Below are positions 32,681 through 41,154 of a DNA stretch of 64,000 nt, piece after piece. This DNA is from JAFAGO01 sp031987605. Lineage in GTDB: Bacteria > Bacteroidota > Bacteroidia > Flavobacteriales > Weeksellaceae. The DNA lies in contig DALZZF010000007.1 in assembly GCA_031987605.1 (NCBI GenBank), positions 103,791-167,790 of the forward strand. Direction: 5' to 3'. Both the position numbers and the translations under genes were made by a program. The notes under the pieces are model-generated. The model was not told the DNA's origin. It made no database searches and worked only from the letters and a program-made list of their open reading frames with translations. Numbering within the stretch: the first letter of the stretch is position 1; each line of letters starts with the position of its first letter.

Positions 32681-34306
32681 GTGAAAAAAATTCTATTCTT
32701 TTTGTTGATTTCCAATGGATTATTTGCGCAATGGAGCATTTCAAATGTTGAAAGAAATGCCCTGATTTCCTTGTATAATGCTACAAACGGTGAGCAATGG
32801 AGCCAAAAATGGGATTTCGAAAAAGATCCTAAACTTTGGTATGGAATTAAAACCAAAAACGGACACATCAATGAAATCAACCTTCGGGGAAATGTGCTTT
32901 CAGGAAATTTCCCACAGGAAATCTCCACATTCAGCTATCTGGAAAAACTGGATTTAAGTTCCAATAACTTAACCGGTGAGATTCCTTCTGGGATTTCAGG
33001 GCTTTCGCATCTGGTTCGTTTGGATGTCAGTCACAATAAACTCGAAGGCGATCCTTCCTCCGCTCTGTCCGGACTTTCCGGACTGAACGAACTTTCTCTG
33101 GGAAATAATGATTTTGAAGTTGCAGACATGAACGTTCTCCTTCAGAATTTCAACGACCTCCGGATTCTCGATCTTTCCAACTTTGGTTTAACTACGGTTC
33201 CCGATAAACTGTCCTCTTTTAATGGAATGAGTGCGCTCGACCTCAGCAACAATATCATTACCCAGAATTTCTCCGTATTGTCCGGCAAAATTAAAATGGA
33301 ATCCCTGAATCTTTCCGGAAACCAACTTACTCAAATTCCAGCTTTCGTCAACACGCTCATTAACCTTAAAGAACTGAATTTCAGCAACAACCTTCTAGAA
33401 AACACGATTTCCAACACTTCCAACCTCACACAACTTGTCTGGCTAAATCTGGAAAATAATAAAATTTCTGCAATTCCTGCAGCCATTGCTAATTTTCAGA
33501 AATTAATTCATCTTAATCTTGGAAGAAACTCAATTTCCGGAGGTTTATCAGCATTGGTCAACAACCCTAATCTCGAACAAATTTTCCTGAATCACAACAT
33601 ATTACAGGGAAACTTCCCAACCGAACTTTTGCAGTTGCATAAACTTCAGATGCTTTCACTGGTCAGCAATAATTTTTCAGGAAATATCCCTGAAAATCTT
33701 CCTGCACTCACTTTTTTGGACAACAACCGGTTCACGCAAAACCAGATTCAGAATTTCCTTCAACTGGAAAATCCGATGGCCGATTTCACTTATTCTCCTC
33801 AACGCTACGATGATCCGAAAACCGTTTTGGCAGCCATTGGAGAAAACATTTCGCTTACCCAATCGTTGAGCGGAAACGAGTACCAATTTACATGGTATAA
33901 AAACCTGTCGGAAAATACCAATGTTCACACTCCCAATTATGGCATTTCGAGCGTTCAGGAAAGCGATTTTGGGATGTATACCGCAGAAGCCTACTACATC
34001 AAAAATTTTACTGATTTCCTGATGGAAGTTTCCTTTTTCCGGGAACCGATTACACTTGTGGATATTCTGGGAACTGAAGAAATCGGAAAAGGAATCATGA
34101 TTTATCCGAACCCAACTTCTGATTTTCTGAATATTCTGGCTCAAAATATTCGTGTTGAAGAATCCTTTATTTATGATTTAAGCGGAAAATTAGTGCTTCA
34201 AACCAAAAAAGATTCTATCCATGTAAAACATCTTCCTTCGGGAGTTTACCTCATTGCTATTAAAACAGAATCCGGTTTCAAAACTTACAAATGGATTAAA
34301 CAGTAA
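32681..34306 (+). CDS. Leucine-rich repeat protein secreted by T9SS
   Basis: A 541-residue exported protein with a GTG start (MKKILFFLLISNGLFAQ is the signal peptide; no ATG fits). About a dozen LRRs span roughly 60-350, with the plant-type pattern (for example YLEKLDLSSNNLTGEIPSGI). An Ig-like or PKD-like segment follows. The C-terminus from IMIYPNPTSDFLNILAQNIR to GVYLIAIKTESGFKTYKWIK is a type A T9SS sorting domain (TIGR04183). It is therefore expected on the cell surface or released. Ligand unknown. Confidence 0.9.
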   Translation: MKKILFFLLISNGLFAQWSISNVERNALISLYNATNGEQWSQKWDFEKDPKLWYGIKTKNGHINEINLRGNVLSGNFPQEISTFSYLEKLDLSSNNLTGEIPSGISGLSHLVRLDVSHNKLEGDPSSALSGLSGLNELSLGNNDFEVADMNVLLQNFNDLRILDLSNFGLTTVPDKLSSFNGMSALDLSNNIITQNFSVLSGKIKMESLNLSGNQLTQIPAFVNTLINLKELNFSNNLLENTISNTSNLTQLVWLNLENNKISAIPAAIANFQKLIHLNLGRNSISGGLSALVNNPNLEQIFLNHNILQGNFPTELLQLHKLQMLSLVSNNFSGNIPENLPALTFLDNNRFTQNQIQNFLQLENPMADFTYSPQRYDDPKTVLAAIGENISLTQSLSGNEYQFTWYKNLSENTNVHTPNYGISSVQESDFGMYTAEAYYIKNFTDFLMEVSFFREPITLVDILGTEEIGKGIMIYPNPTSDFLNILAQNIRVEESFIYDLSGKLVLQTKKDSIHVKHLPSGVYLIAIKTESGFKTYKWIKQ

Positions 34307-34360
34307 TAAAGATTTTCTGCAATTCCGCAAAAACATCACCCGTTTCTGAAGGCGATTCTT

Positions 34361-34368
34361 TATTTTTG
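34361..34368 (+). promoter_or_regulatory. -7 box TATTTTTG before pncB
   Basis: An exact TAnnTTTG match 28 bases before the TTG start of pncB. A TSS near 34372-34375 leaves about 22-25 nt of leader, consistent with the chosen TTG start. Confidence 0.55.
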
Positions 34369-34396
34369 AAGAAAATAACTCCAAAATCCAAAACCT

Positions 34397-35566
34397 TTGG
34401 TCACTTTAAAATCCATACTCGACAACGATTTTTACAAAATCACCATGCAAAATGCGGTGGTGAAATTGTTTCCGAGCCAAATCGTAAAATACGAATTCAT
34501 CAATCGTGGAAAACATCAGTTTCCGGAAGGTTTTGCAGAAGCACTCCGGGAATCGGTAAACGCAATGGCAGAATTACAGCTTTCCAAAGATGAAAAAAAA
34601 TTCATGGCAAAAACCTGTCCGTACATCGATTTGCCTTATCTGGATTTTTTAGAAGGCTATCATTATGATCCTTCTGAAGTTTTTATTGAGCAAAAAGGAG
34701 CCGATCTAAAAGTAACCGTGGAAGGATTATGGTACAGAACGATTTTATGGGAAGTTCCACTTCTCGCCTTAATCTCGGAACTGCATTACGAAATGAACCA
34801 CATGGAAAGAGATTCCAACGAAACGGTGATTGAGAGAACACTGGACAAAGCCCAAAAACTGAACAGTTTAGGCGTAACCTTTGCAGAATTCGGAACCAGA
34901 AGAAGACACTCTTATAAAGTGCAGGACATTGTGGTGAATGCTTTAAATAAAAAAGATTCTACTTTCATTGGAACTTCAAATGTTCATTTTGCCATGAAAT
35001 ACGGGGTAAAACCAATCGGCACGCACGCTCATGAATGGTTTATGTTTCACGCTGCGGAATACGGTTTCAAAATGGCAAATAAAATTGCACTCGAACACTG
35101 GACCGATATTTACCGTGGAGATTTGGGAGTCGCGCTTTCGGATACCTTTACCACGGATGTTTTCTTCCAGCAATTCGATAAAATGTTTACAAAACTGTTT
35201 GACGGAGTTCGGCACGACAGCGGTGATCCTCTGGAATTTGCCGATAAAACCATTGCCCATTACGTAAAAAACGGCATCAATCCTTTGTATAAATACATCA
35301 TATTTTCGGACGGGCTGAATCTTGAAAAAGTAGAAGAAATCACTGCATATTGCAGAGGAAAAATTGGTATTTCTTTCGGAATCGGAACCAACTTAACCAA
35401 TGATGTCGGTTTAAAACCCATGAATATTGTGATGAAATTATTTGGAGTACAATCCGAAAACAAAGAATGGATTCCTACCGTAAAATTGTCGGACGAGCAC
35501 GGAAAATATACCGGAGATCCGAAAATGATTGAGCTGGCAAAAGAATTTTTAAGGATCAAAAATTAA
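34397..35566 (+). CDS. pncB: Nicotinate phosphoribosyltransferase
   Basis: A 389-residue enzyme of the Preiss-Handler NAD salvage pathway (nicotinate + PRPP + ATP to NaMN). It shows LDNDFYKITMQNAVVKLFPS (about 8-27), EFGTRRRHSYKVQDIVVNAL, GTSNVHFAMKYGVKPIGTHA (about 193-212) and VRHDSGDPLEFADKTIAHYV, all characteristic of PncB. The only start that keeps the N-terminal substrate-binding segment is a TTG (MVTLKSILDND); the next ATG would cut it. It stands alone, with a -7 box just upstream. Confidence 0.93.
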   Translation: MVTLKSILDNDFYKITMQNAVVKLFPSQIVKYEFINRGKHQFPEGFAEALRESVNAMAELQLSKDEKKFMAKTCPYIDLPYLDFLEGYHYDPSEVFIEQKGADLKVTVEGLWYRTILWEVPLLALISELHYEMNHMERDSNETVIERTLDKAQKLNSLGVTFAEFGTRRRHSYKVQDIVVNALNKKDSTFIGTSNVHFAMKYGVKPIGTHAHEWFMFHAAEYGFKMANKIALEHWTDIYRGDLGVALSDTFTTDVFFQQFDKMFTKLFDGVRHDSGDPLEFADKTIAHYVKNGINPLYKYIIFSDGLNLEKVEEITAYCRGKIGISFGIGTNLTNDVGLKPMNIVMKLFGVQSENKEWIPTVKLSDEHGKYTGDPKMIELAKEFLRIKN

Positions 35567-35595
35567 ATAATTCCCACCCGAATTCAGTAAAAACA

Positions 35596-35635
35596 CAATC
35601 CCATCAAAACAAAGACTTTCAAAAAAATGGGTTTG
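35596..35635 (+). terminator. Candidate terminator after pncB
   Basis: CAATCCCAT and ATGGGTTTG can form a 9-bp stem with one mismatch and a 22-nt loop, followed by TTTTTATTTC. The long loop makes it a moderate call. Confidence 0.4.
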
Positions 35636-35681
35636 TTTTTATTTCATAGAAACTCCTGAGCCATTTGCAAATTTCTTTTTG

Positions 35682-35689
35682 TAAATTTG
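35682..35689 (+). promoter_or_regulatory. -7 box TAAATTTG directly before rmuC
   Basis: An exact TAnnTTTG match ending 4 bases before the rmuC ATG. A TSS at the usual distance would fall on or next to the ATG, so a leaderless transcript is possible. Confidence 0.5.
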
Positions 35690-35693
35690 AATT

Positions 35694-37202
35694 ATGGAGA
35701 TTTCATATTTACTAATCGGTTTTTTTGCAGGTGGATTTTTGGGAGCAATCATCCTTTATTTCGTGTTAAAATCCTCTTCTGTTTCCCGGAAAAACTATGA
35801 TGAACTGAACCGGGATTTCATTCGAAATCAATCTGATCTGGACAATTCAACCCATAAAATCTTAGAACTTCAGGAGGCAGTTTTGAATGAAAAAAACATC
35901 AATGCTCAGCAAACCGATATTTTGAACCATCTGAAAAATGAATTTGCCAGAATTTCTGCCGAACATCAGTCAATTCATACACAATTCAGCGAGCAAAAGG
36001 AAATCAATACCCGCCAAAACTCCCAGATCGAAAGTCTACAGTCCGAAAAGCAGCATACCGTTGCCCGGAATTCCGAATTGGCAGCCATTAATGAAAACCT
36101 AAAAAAATCGCTTGAAACCCAAAAAGAAGAAATTCTGAAAATTCAGAATGAAGCCAAACTTCAGTTTGAAAATATTGCGAATAAAATTCTTCACGAAAAT
36201 TCAAAAAAATTCACGGAACAAAATCAAACCAATCTGAAAACTATTCTGGAGCCTTTTCAGGAAAAAATCGTGGAACTGAGAACAAAAGTGAGCGAAACCT
36301 ATGACAAAGAATCCAAAGAACGCTTTTCCCTTGCCGAAAAAGTAAAAGAACTTTCAGAACTCAACCAGCAGATTTCCGACGATGCCAAAAAACTTACCCG
36401 CGCTTTAAAAGGCGAATCCAAAACGCAGGGAAACTGGGGCGAAATGATTTTAGAAAGCATTCTGGAAAAATCTGGTTTGGTAAAAGGCCGCGAATATTTT
36501 CTCGAACATCAGTTAACCGATGAAAACAACAAAGCCTTGCTTTCTGAATTTTCCGGCAAAAAAATGCGTCCGGATGCCGTTATTAAATATCCCGATGAAC
36601 GAAATGTCATCATCGATTCTAAGGTTTCACTTACTGCTTTCACTGAACTTGTAGATGAAACCGATCCGGAAATTTATCAGATCAAACTCGGGCAGCATTT
36701 GTCTTCGGTAAAAAATCACATTCAGCAACTGTCTCAAAAAGCCTATGATGATTACGGCAAATCTTTAGATTTTGTCATGATGTTTATTCCGAGCGAACCT
36801 GCCTATATTGCGGCCATGCAAGCCGATCCAAATTTGTGGAATTACGCCTACGAAAAACGCATTCTGTTGTTGAATCCAAGCAATCTGATTACTTCTTTGA
36901 AACTCATTGCAGATCTCTGGAAAAGAGAATACCAAAACAGAAATACGCTGGAAATTGCCGACCGAGGTGCAAAATTGTACGATAAGTTTGTCGGTTTTCT
37001 TGAAAACCTTGAAAAAGTAGGCAAAAATATCGATCAGGCGAGAAATGTTTACAACGATGCTTATAAACAATTGTATTCCGGAAACGACAATCTGATTCTT
37101 CAAACCCAAAAATTAAAAACGCTGGGCATAAAAAGTAAAAAAGATATTCCCGAAAAATTAATTGACACGGCAGAAAGCTCAATCAATCAAGCAAATACAT
37201 AA
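35694..37202 (+). CDS. rmuC: DNA recombination protein RmuC
   Basis: A 502-residue protein. An N-terminal membrane anchor (about 4-24, LLIGFFAGGFLGAIILYFVL) is followed by a long coiled coil (about 30-170), then the conserved RmuC domain: ALKGESKTQGNWGEMILESI (about 238-257), MRPDAVIKYPDERNVIIDSK and VMMFIPSEPAYIAAMQADPN (about 361-380). RmuC limits inversions at short repeats and is related to restriction-type nucleases. The following small membrane protein starts 2 bases after its stop. Confidence 0.94.
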   Translation: MEISYLLIGFFAGGFLGAIILYFVLKSSSVSRKNYDELNRDFIRNQSDLDNSTHKILELQEAVLNEKNINAQQTDILNHLKNEFARISAEHQSIHTQFSEQKEINTRQNSQIESLQSEKQHTVARNSELAAINENLKKSLETQKEEILKIQNEAKLQFENIANKILHENSKKFTEQNQTNLKTILEPFQEKIVELRTKVSETYDKESKERFSLAEKVKELSELNQQISDDAKKLTRALKGESKTQGNWGEMILESILEKSGLVKGREYFLEHQLTDENNKALLSEFSGKKMRPDAVIKYPDERNVIIDSKVSLTAFTELVDETDPEIYQIKLGQHLSSVKNHIQQLSQKAYDDYGKSLDFVMMFIPSEPAYIAAMQADPNLWNYAYEKRILLLNPSNLITSLKLIADLWKREYQNRNTLEIADRGAKLYDKFVGFLENLEKVGKNIDQARNVYNDAYKQLYSGNDNLILQTQKLKTLGIKSKKDIPEKLIDTAESSINQANT

Positions 37203-37203
37203 A

Positions 37204-37632
37204 ATGACAACCCCTTACCTCAAATCCTGGAAAAACAACAAATTGCTCGCATTCCTGCTGAGTGCCAGCTTGTTTACCATTTCGCTTTTCACCATATTGT
37301 ATACCGTAAATCCGGAAAATGTATCTTTCAAAGGGTACGAAGCATTTCTTTTAGGATGGATGGATCTTTCCGGTTCCGGAATTACGTGGCTTGCCAATCC
37401 TCTTTCGGTAATCGCACTGTTACTTTTCCTTTTTAATAAATTAAAAGCCGCTTATATTTTCGGATTTATTGCGCTTGCTTTAGGTTTTGGTTTCATCTTT
37501 TTTGGAAAAGATCTGGGTAAGAATATCACTGTTGGTATAAGTTATTTCTTCTGGATGGCTTCCATTTTTAATATTTGTTTTGCCGCATTATACCTCATCA
37601 ACTGGCGAAAGAAAAGAGTTTCAAATCTTTAA
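37204..37632 (+). CDS. Small four-helix membrane protein, unknown
   Basis: A 142-residue protein from ATG 37204. Four hydrophobic segments are visible: about 14-34 (LLAFLLSASLFTISLFTILY), 57-75 (ITWLANPLSVIALLLFLF), 80-98 (YIFGFIALALGFGFIFFGKD) and 106-126 (YFFWMASIFNICFAALYLIN). I recognise no family. It starts 2 bases after rmuC and ends 4 before the methyltransferase gene, so the three are likely co-transcribed. Confidence 0.75.
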   Translation: MTTPYLKSWKNNKLLAFLLSASLFTISLFTILYTVNPENVSFKGYEAFLLGWMDLSGSGITWLANPLSVIALLLFLFNKLKAAYIFGFIALALGFGFIFFGKDLGKNITVGISYFFWMASIFNICFAALYLINWRKKRVSNL

Positions 37633-37635
37633 AAC

Positions 37636-38403
37636 ATGATGATTGAAAGTTTACAAAACGAGAAAATAAAAAATCTGGTTCGCTTAAATACCGATAATCG
37701 CTACCGGAAAAAATCGGGCTTTTTTGTAGTGGAAGGGCAACAGGAAAACGAAAGAGCACTTCAATTTCACTATCAGCCAAAAGAGTTTTATATCTGCAAC
37801 AATATTTATCAGGGAGAAATTCCGGGCGGAAACATTTATTATGTTTCAGATAAAGTGTATGAAAAAATTGCTTATCGCGGTACATCTGAAGGAATCATCG
37901 GGATTTACGAAACCAAAGAGCATCATCTTGGAAGTTTTAAACCTCAGAAAAATTCCACACTTATTATTGTTGAAGGCTTAGAAAAACCGGGAAATCTCGG
38001 CGCAATATTAAGAAGCTGTGAAGCATTCGGAATTGATGCTTTAGTGGTGACCGACGCTAAAGCCGATTTTTATAATCCAAATGTAATCCGCTCCAGTGTA
38101 GGTTGTTTTTTCGGAATGAATGTTTTTGAAACCGGAAACGAAGAACTTCACAAATTTCTGCAAGACAACCAATTTCACATCTGCACTACATTTATGGATG
38201 AATCTTCCGGGGCATTATCTTCTCAGGATTTCAATGCGAAAACAGCGGTATTATTCGGAACCGAACATTCAGGGTTGAGTTCGTTTTGGATGAATAAGGG
38301 GAAAAACATACTCATTCCCATGGCAGGAACCATTGATTCTTTAAATCTCAGTAATGCCGTAGCCATCTGCTGTTACGAATCCTTACGGCAAAAAAAGAAA
38401 TAA
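37636..38403 (+). CDS. TrmH/SpoU family RNA 2'-O-methyltransferase
   Basis: A 255-residue SPOUT enzyme. The N-terminal substrate-binding domain starts ESLQNEKIKNLVRLNTDNRY and has SGFFVVEGQQENERAL. The knotted SAM domain has motif 1 EGLEKPGNLGAILRSCEAFG (about 113-132), motif 2 ALLFGTEHSG-like (AVLFGTEHSGLSSFW) and motif 3 IPMAGTIDSLNLSNAVAICC. It methylates a ribose in 23S rRNA or tRNA; the site cannot be told. Either of two adjacent ATGs could be used. Confidence 0.92.
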   Translation: MMIESLQNEKIKNLVRLNTDNRYRKKSGFFVVEGQQENERALQFHYQPKEFYICNNIYQGEIPGGNIYYVSDKVYEKIAYRGTSEGIIGIYETKEHHLGSFKPQKNSTLIIVEGLEKPGNLGAILRSCEAFGIDALVVTDAKADFYNPNVIRSSVGCFFGMNVFETGNEELHKFLQDNQFHICTTFMDESSGALSSQDFNAKTAVLFGTEHSGLSSFWMNKGKNILIPMAGTIDSLNLSNAVAICCYESLRQKKK

Positions 38404-38406
38404 AAA

Positions 38407-38431
38407 AACCGTTTCTCTGGGAGAAACGGTT
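38407..38431. terminator. Bidirectional terminator, methyltransferase and Ala-rich lipoprotein
   Basis: AACCGTTTCTC and GAGAAACGGTT form an 11-bp stem with a 3-nt loop. The minus strand continues with seven T. It begins 4 bases after the methyltransferase stop and ends 24 before the end of the opposing lipoprotein gene. Confidence 0.85.
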
Positions 38432-38455
38432 AATTTGTACTGTTTGAATACTAAA

Positions 38456-38725
38456 TTATTTAGCTTCTTTAGCAGCGTCAACAGCAGCATCAGCAGCTCC
38501 TCTAGCAGCTTCAGCAGCTCCTTTAGCAGCGTCAGCAGCAGCTTCAGTAGTAGCAGTAGCAGCAGAATCAACTACAACAGCAGCAGAATCAACTACAGCA
38601 GCAGCAGAATCAGCAGTAGCAGCAGCAGTAGAATCTACAGCTTCAGCAGTTTCAACAGTTTCAGTTTTTTTACAAGCTACAAGAGCTAAAGCAGCTACAG
38701 CAGCTACGAACAATGATTTTTTCAT
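38456..38725 (-). CDS. Alanine-rich small lipoprotein
   Basis: An 89-residue SPII lipoprotein (MKKSLFVAAVAALALVAC, Cys18, then KKTE). The mature part is almost only Ala, Val, Thr, Asp, Glu and Ser, with repeats of DSAA, DSAAVVV and AADAAKGAAEAARGAADAA. The C-terminal half would form an amphipathic helix. The codons are biased to GCT/GCA, so the DNA is a degenerate triplet repeat. A GC-rich-looking antisense frame encodes poly-Ser and is a shadow. Similar Ala-rich lipoproteins are abundant in flavobacteria; function unknown. Confidence 0.85.
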   Translation of the reverse strand: MKKSLFVAAVAALALVACKKTETVETAEAVDSTAAATADSAAAVVDSAAVVVDSAATATTEAAADAAKGAAEAARGAADAAVDAAKEAK

Positions 38726-38814
38726 AATAAATTAAATTAAATTTGTTAAAATTGTTTTCTTATTCTATTTTCGCTCAAACAAACCTACATATCGTTTTAT
38801 TCATTTGAACGGGA

Positions 38815-38822
38815 CAAAGGTA
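38815..38822 (-). promoter_or_regulatory. -7 box TACCTTTG for the Ala-rich lipoprotein
   Basis: An exact TAnnTTTG match on the complement, 90 bases from the ATG; the -33 match is poor. It lies back to back with the plus-strand promoter at 38838-38869. Confidence 0.5.
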
Positions 38823-38837
38823 TAGCAGCGAACAAAG

Positions 38838-38869
38838 TTTGTTTATGAAAATTAATTGTAATATCTTTG
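38838..38869 (+). promoter_or_regulatory. Promoter of the regulator-lipoprotein pair
   Basis: TTTG (38838-38841), a 20-base spacer, then TATCTTTG (38862-38869): a full Bacteroidota-type promoter. An inverted repeat (TTTGTAAAA, ttg, TTTTACAAA; 38866-38886) overlaps the last bases of the -7 box and the start site, where a repressor would act. Confidence 0.75.
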
Positions 38870-38886
38870 TAAAATTGTTTTACAAA
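38866..38886. promoter_or_regulatory. Palindrome over -7 box (candidate operator)
   Basis: Perfect 9-bp arms TTTGTAAAA and TTTTACAAA around a 3-base centre. Its position over the transcription start suggests an operator; no T-run follows, so a terminator is less likely. Confidence 0.5.
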
Positions 38887-38928
38887 ATAATATAACTGAA
38901 AATCAGTAATTTAAATCCATTTGCGATT

Positions 38929-40059
38929 TTGGCAGATTTAGATATTTTACACTTTGAGCAGTTAAAAAATGAGATTCAGGCTCGTTTTTTAGAAAATCAT
39001 TCCCCATCCTATGATGAAATTTCAAAATGGAAGGGGATTGACATTATCTATTTTCAGGAAGATCTGCGAAAAATCGCTAAAGGCAACATCTCAGAAAAGT
39101 CTTTTTATACCTATTTTAAATCATCTCCGGTCAGCAAACTTCCAAGAATTGATATGCTGAATTTACTCTCTGTTTATGCAGGTTATCAGTCATGGCATGA
39201 GTTTAAAAAAGCACATCTTTTTCAGGGAGAAACAATGGGAGATCATCAGGATTCTGAAACACTTTCAGAAGGAATTCAAGAAAAAACAGACGGAAATGAT
39301 AATTTCCCACAAAAAACCTCCGAAACTGATCCAAAAAATAGCATTTTACAAAAAACCAATTCTGAAAATCAGAACATTAGTGAAAAACCTGTAATTTCAG
39401 AAAATCCGCAAACCATTCATTCTACAAAATCTAAAAAAGGGATAAAAGATCACATTTGGTTGGGAATTTCTGCTATTCTTGCTCTTATTGTTGGATTTTT
39501 GGGAATAAAAGACAAACTTTTAACAAAAGAATATCAATACAGCTTTATCGATGCTGACCGAAACTCACGCATCAATGCAGAATTGCAGGTTCAAATCTTA
39601 AAAGACAACGAATCGCCGATTTTATACACGGCAATGCCTAACCAAAAATTCATCTATACCACAAAATCAAAAACATTAACGATGGTGGTTTCTTCACCAT
39701 ATTATAAAACCGACACCATCAGAAGAAATCTGGAAACAGCACCTTCTGATGAAAAGATTGAACTGAAGCCTAATGATTATGCCATTATGCTGTACTATTA
39801 TTCAAAATCCATAAAGGATTTGAAGAAAAAACGCGAGAGTTTGAACTATATCATCAGTGATAATGCTTTGATCTATCAAGTCTACGACAGTGATGATTAT
39901 GGAATTGAAACCATGGATAAACAGCGCTACATCAGCCTGGTAACACTTCCTACTACTTCCCTGGAAAATCTGGACGTTATCGAAACCAGAAACGACAAAA
40001 ATACCGGGGAAATCAATATGATTAAATTCAGAATTAAAAACGATGAAAAAGCTCCTTAA
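38929..40059 (+). CDS. Membrane-tethered regulator-like protein, unknown
   Basis: A 376-residue protein with TTG as the most likely start (no ATG fits; the open frame extends about 11 codons upstream). Residues 1-96 form a helical domain (GNISEKSFYTYFKSSPVSKL, then PRIDMLNLLSVYAGYQSWHE). The pattern S-x-x-(S/T)-x-x-x-x-F...P-x-x-x-x-L-x-x-L-(S/A)-x-Y-x-G-Y-x-S-W-x-x-F recurs in many Bacteroidota signalling proteins. A Ser/Asn/Lys linker (100-170) and one TM (about 175-193) lead to a 180-residue extracytoplasmic domain. The topology is ToxR-like. It overlaps the next lipoprotein gene by 17 bases. Confidence 0.7.
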   Translation: MADLDILHFEQLKNEIQARFLENHSPSYDEISKWKGIDIIYFQEDLRKIAKGNISEKSFYTYFKSSPVSKLPRIDMLNLLSVYAGYQSWHEFKKAHLFQGETMGDHQDSETLSEGIQEKTDGNDNFPQKTSETDPKNSILQKTNSENQNISEKPVISENPQTIHSTKSKKGIKDHIWLGISAILALIVGFLGIKDKLLTKEYQYSFIDADRNSRINAELQVQILKDNESPILYTAMPNQKFIYTTKSKTLTMVVSSPYYKTDTIRRNLETAPSDEKIELKPNDYAIMLYYYSKSIKDLKKKRESLNYIISDNALIYQVYDSDDYGIETMDKQRYISLVTLPTTSLENLDVIETRNDKNTGEINMIKFRIKNDEKAP

Positions 40060-40633
40060 CTTACTCCTGCTGGTTTTGATTCCGTTGGCTGCTTTTTTTT
40101 CCTGCAAAAAAAATCCTCAGGAAATGAGCGATATCGACAAATTGCGGAATAACAACAATAAAACCTCCTATCCTGTGAATAAAATGGATAGCGCACAGGC
40201 AATTCAATACATTACCAAACAGAAAATTCAGGAATTGCTGGATCTTTCTACATTATACTCCAACGGAAACCGCGATACAGAGATCGATTCCATTATTTAC
40301 GCTCAAATGAACGGGTACTTTTCGGCTCCGGATTCTCTGAAACTGAAACCTATTTTAAGAGAACTGGATAGTTTGAAAGTAAAAACAGCAAGAGTCGGAA
40401 ATCTTGAAGTATCCAAAGAAATAACACCAAATGACACTTTGGATTTTGCAAAATTTGATGTGGAATATTTCGACAGAAGCGGAAGATCGTTAGGAATTTT
40501 CAATAAAACTGCGCAATACACGCTAAAAGTCACCCCAATACAGTTTAAAAAGGAATTTAAATTTTACTTTCTAAATTTCAATGAGCCTTATTCTCCGGTG
40601 AAAGACAGCACTTCGGTCGGCGTTACGAGATAA
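40043..40633 (+). CDS. Lipoprotein coupled to the regulator-like gene
   Basis: A 196-residue SPII lipoprotein (MKKLLNLLLLVLIPLAAFFSC, Cys21, then KKNPQEMSDIDKL). The mature part is helical up to about 100 (SAQAIQYITKQKIQELLDLS) and then beta-rich (VEYFDRSGRSLGIFNKTAQY). No family recognised. Its start overlaps the previous gene by 17 bases and its 3' end overlaps the convergent 5-formyl-THF cyclo-ligase by 46 bases. Confidence 0.8.
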   Translation: MKKLLNLLLLVLIPLAAFFSCKKNPQEMSDIDKLRNNNNKTSYPVNKMDSAQAIQYITKQKIQELLDLSTLYSNGNRDTEIDSIIYAQMNGYFSAPDSLKLKPILRELDSLKVKTARVGNLEVSKEITPNDTLDFAKFDVEYFDRSGRSLGIFNKTAQYTLKVTPIQFKKEFKFYFLNFNEPYSPVKDSTSVGVTR

Positions 40634-41154
40634 TCCAGAGGAATGTCGAAATCGGAAACGTCATCAATCGTTTCATGGGGCAAAAAGAAATTTACACCAA
40701 TTTTCTTTACATCTTTATTAATGGTTGAAAAAAGCCTGTCGTAAAAACCCTTTCCATAGCCTATTCTGTTTCCGAAATGATCGCAATACAGCAGCGGAAC
40801 AATTACAAAATCAAAATGGATTTTTTCTGCAGGCGAATTTTTGGGTTCCGCAATTCCCCATGCATTTGTTATAAATTCAGTATCCGGGGTAATCGGAATA
40901 CTTTTCAGTTCGTTTCCGAAAATTTTAGGAACATAAACATGTATTCCTTTTTCAAAAAAATAATCGATGAAAATTTGGGTATCGACCTCTTTTTGCGCTT
41001 CAATTGAATTGAAGATATGCACATTATTTCCTTTCTGAAAAGAAAAATTTTCAATTACATTCCTGAAAATTTTGTCAGAAAGTATTTTGGATTCTTCCAC
41101 GGAAAGCAAAGCTCTTTTTTGAAGATATATTTTTCGTAATTCCTTTTTCAACAT
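40588..41154 (-). CDS. 5-formyltetrahydrofolate cyclo-ligase
   Basis: A 188-residue enzyme from ATG 41154 (a longer frame to 41190 adds 12 residues without family support). It converts 5-formyl-THF plus ATP to 5,10-methenyl-THF. Motifs include the N-terminal LKKELRKIYLQKRALLSVEE, VPLLYCDHFGNRIGYGKGFY (with GYGKGFYDR) and a C-terminal FFLPHETIDDVSDFDIPLDY. It starts within the stop of the ferredoxin gene (TGATG), so they are translationally coupled. Its end overlaps a convergent gene by 46 bases. Confidence 0.93.
   Translation of the reverse strand: MLKKELRKIYLQKRALLSVEESKILSDKIFRNVIENFSFQKGNNVHIFNSIEAQKEVDTQIFIDYFFEKGIHVYVPKIFGNELKSIPITPDTEFITNAWGIAEPKNSPAEKIHFDFVIVPLLYCDHFGNRIGYGKGFYDRLFSTINKDVKKIGVNFFLPHETIDDVSDFDIPLDYLVTPTEVLSFTGE

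Noticed and set aside
35664..35667. TTTG as -33 box of rmuC
   Set aside because: Only 14 bases from the -7 box; the Bacteroidota spacing is 17-23.
38435..38689. Plus-strand ORF coding poly-Ser
   Set aside because: It is the antisense frame of the Ala-rich lipoprotein triplet repeat; no signal or independent support.
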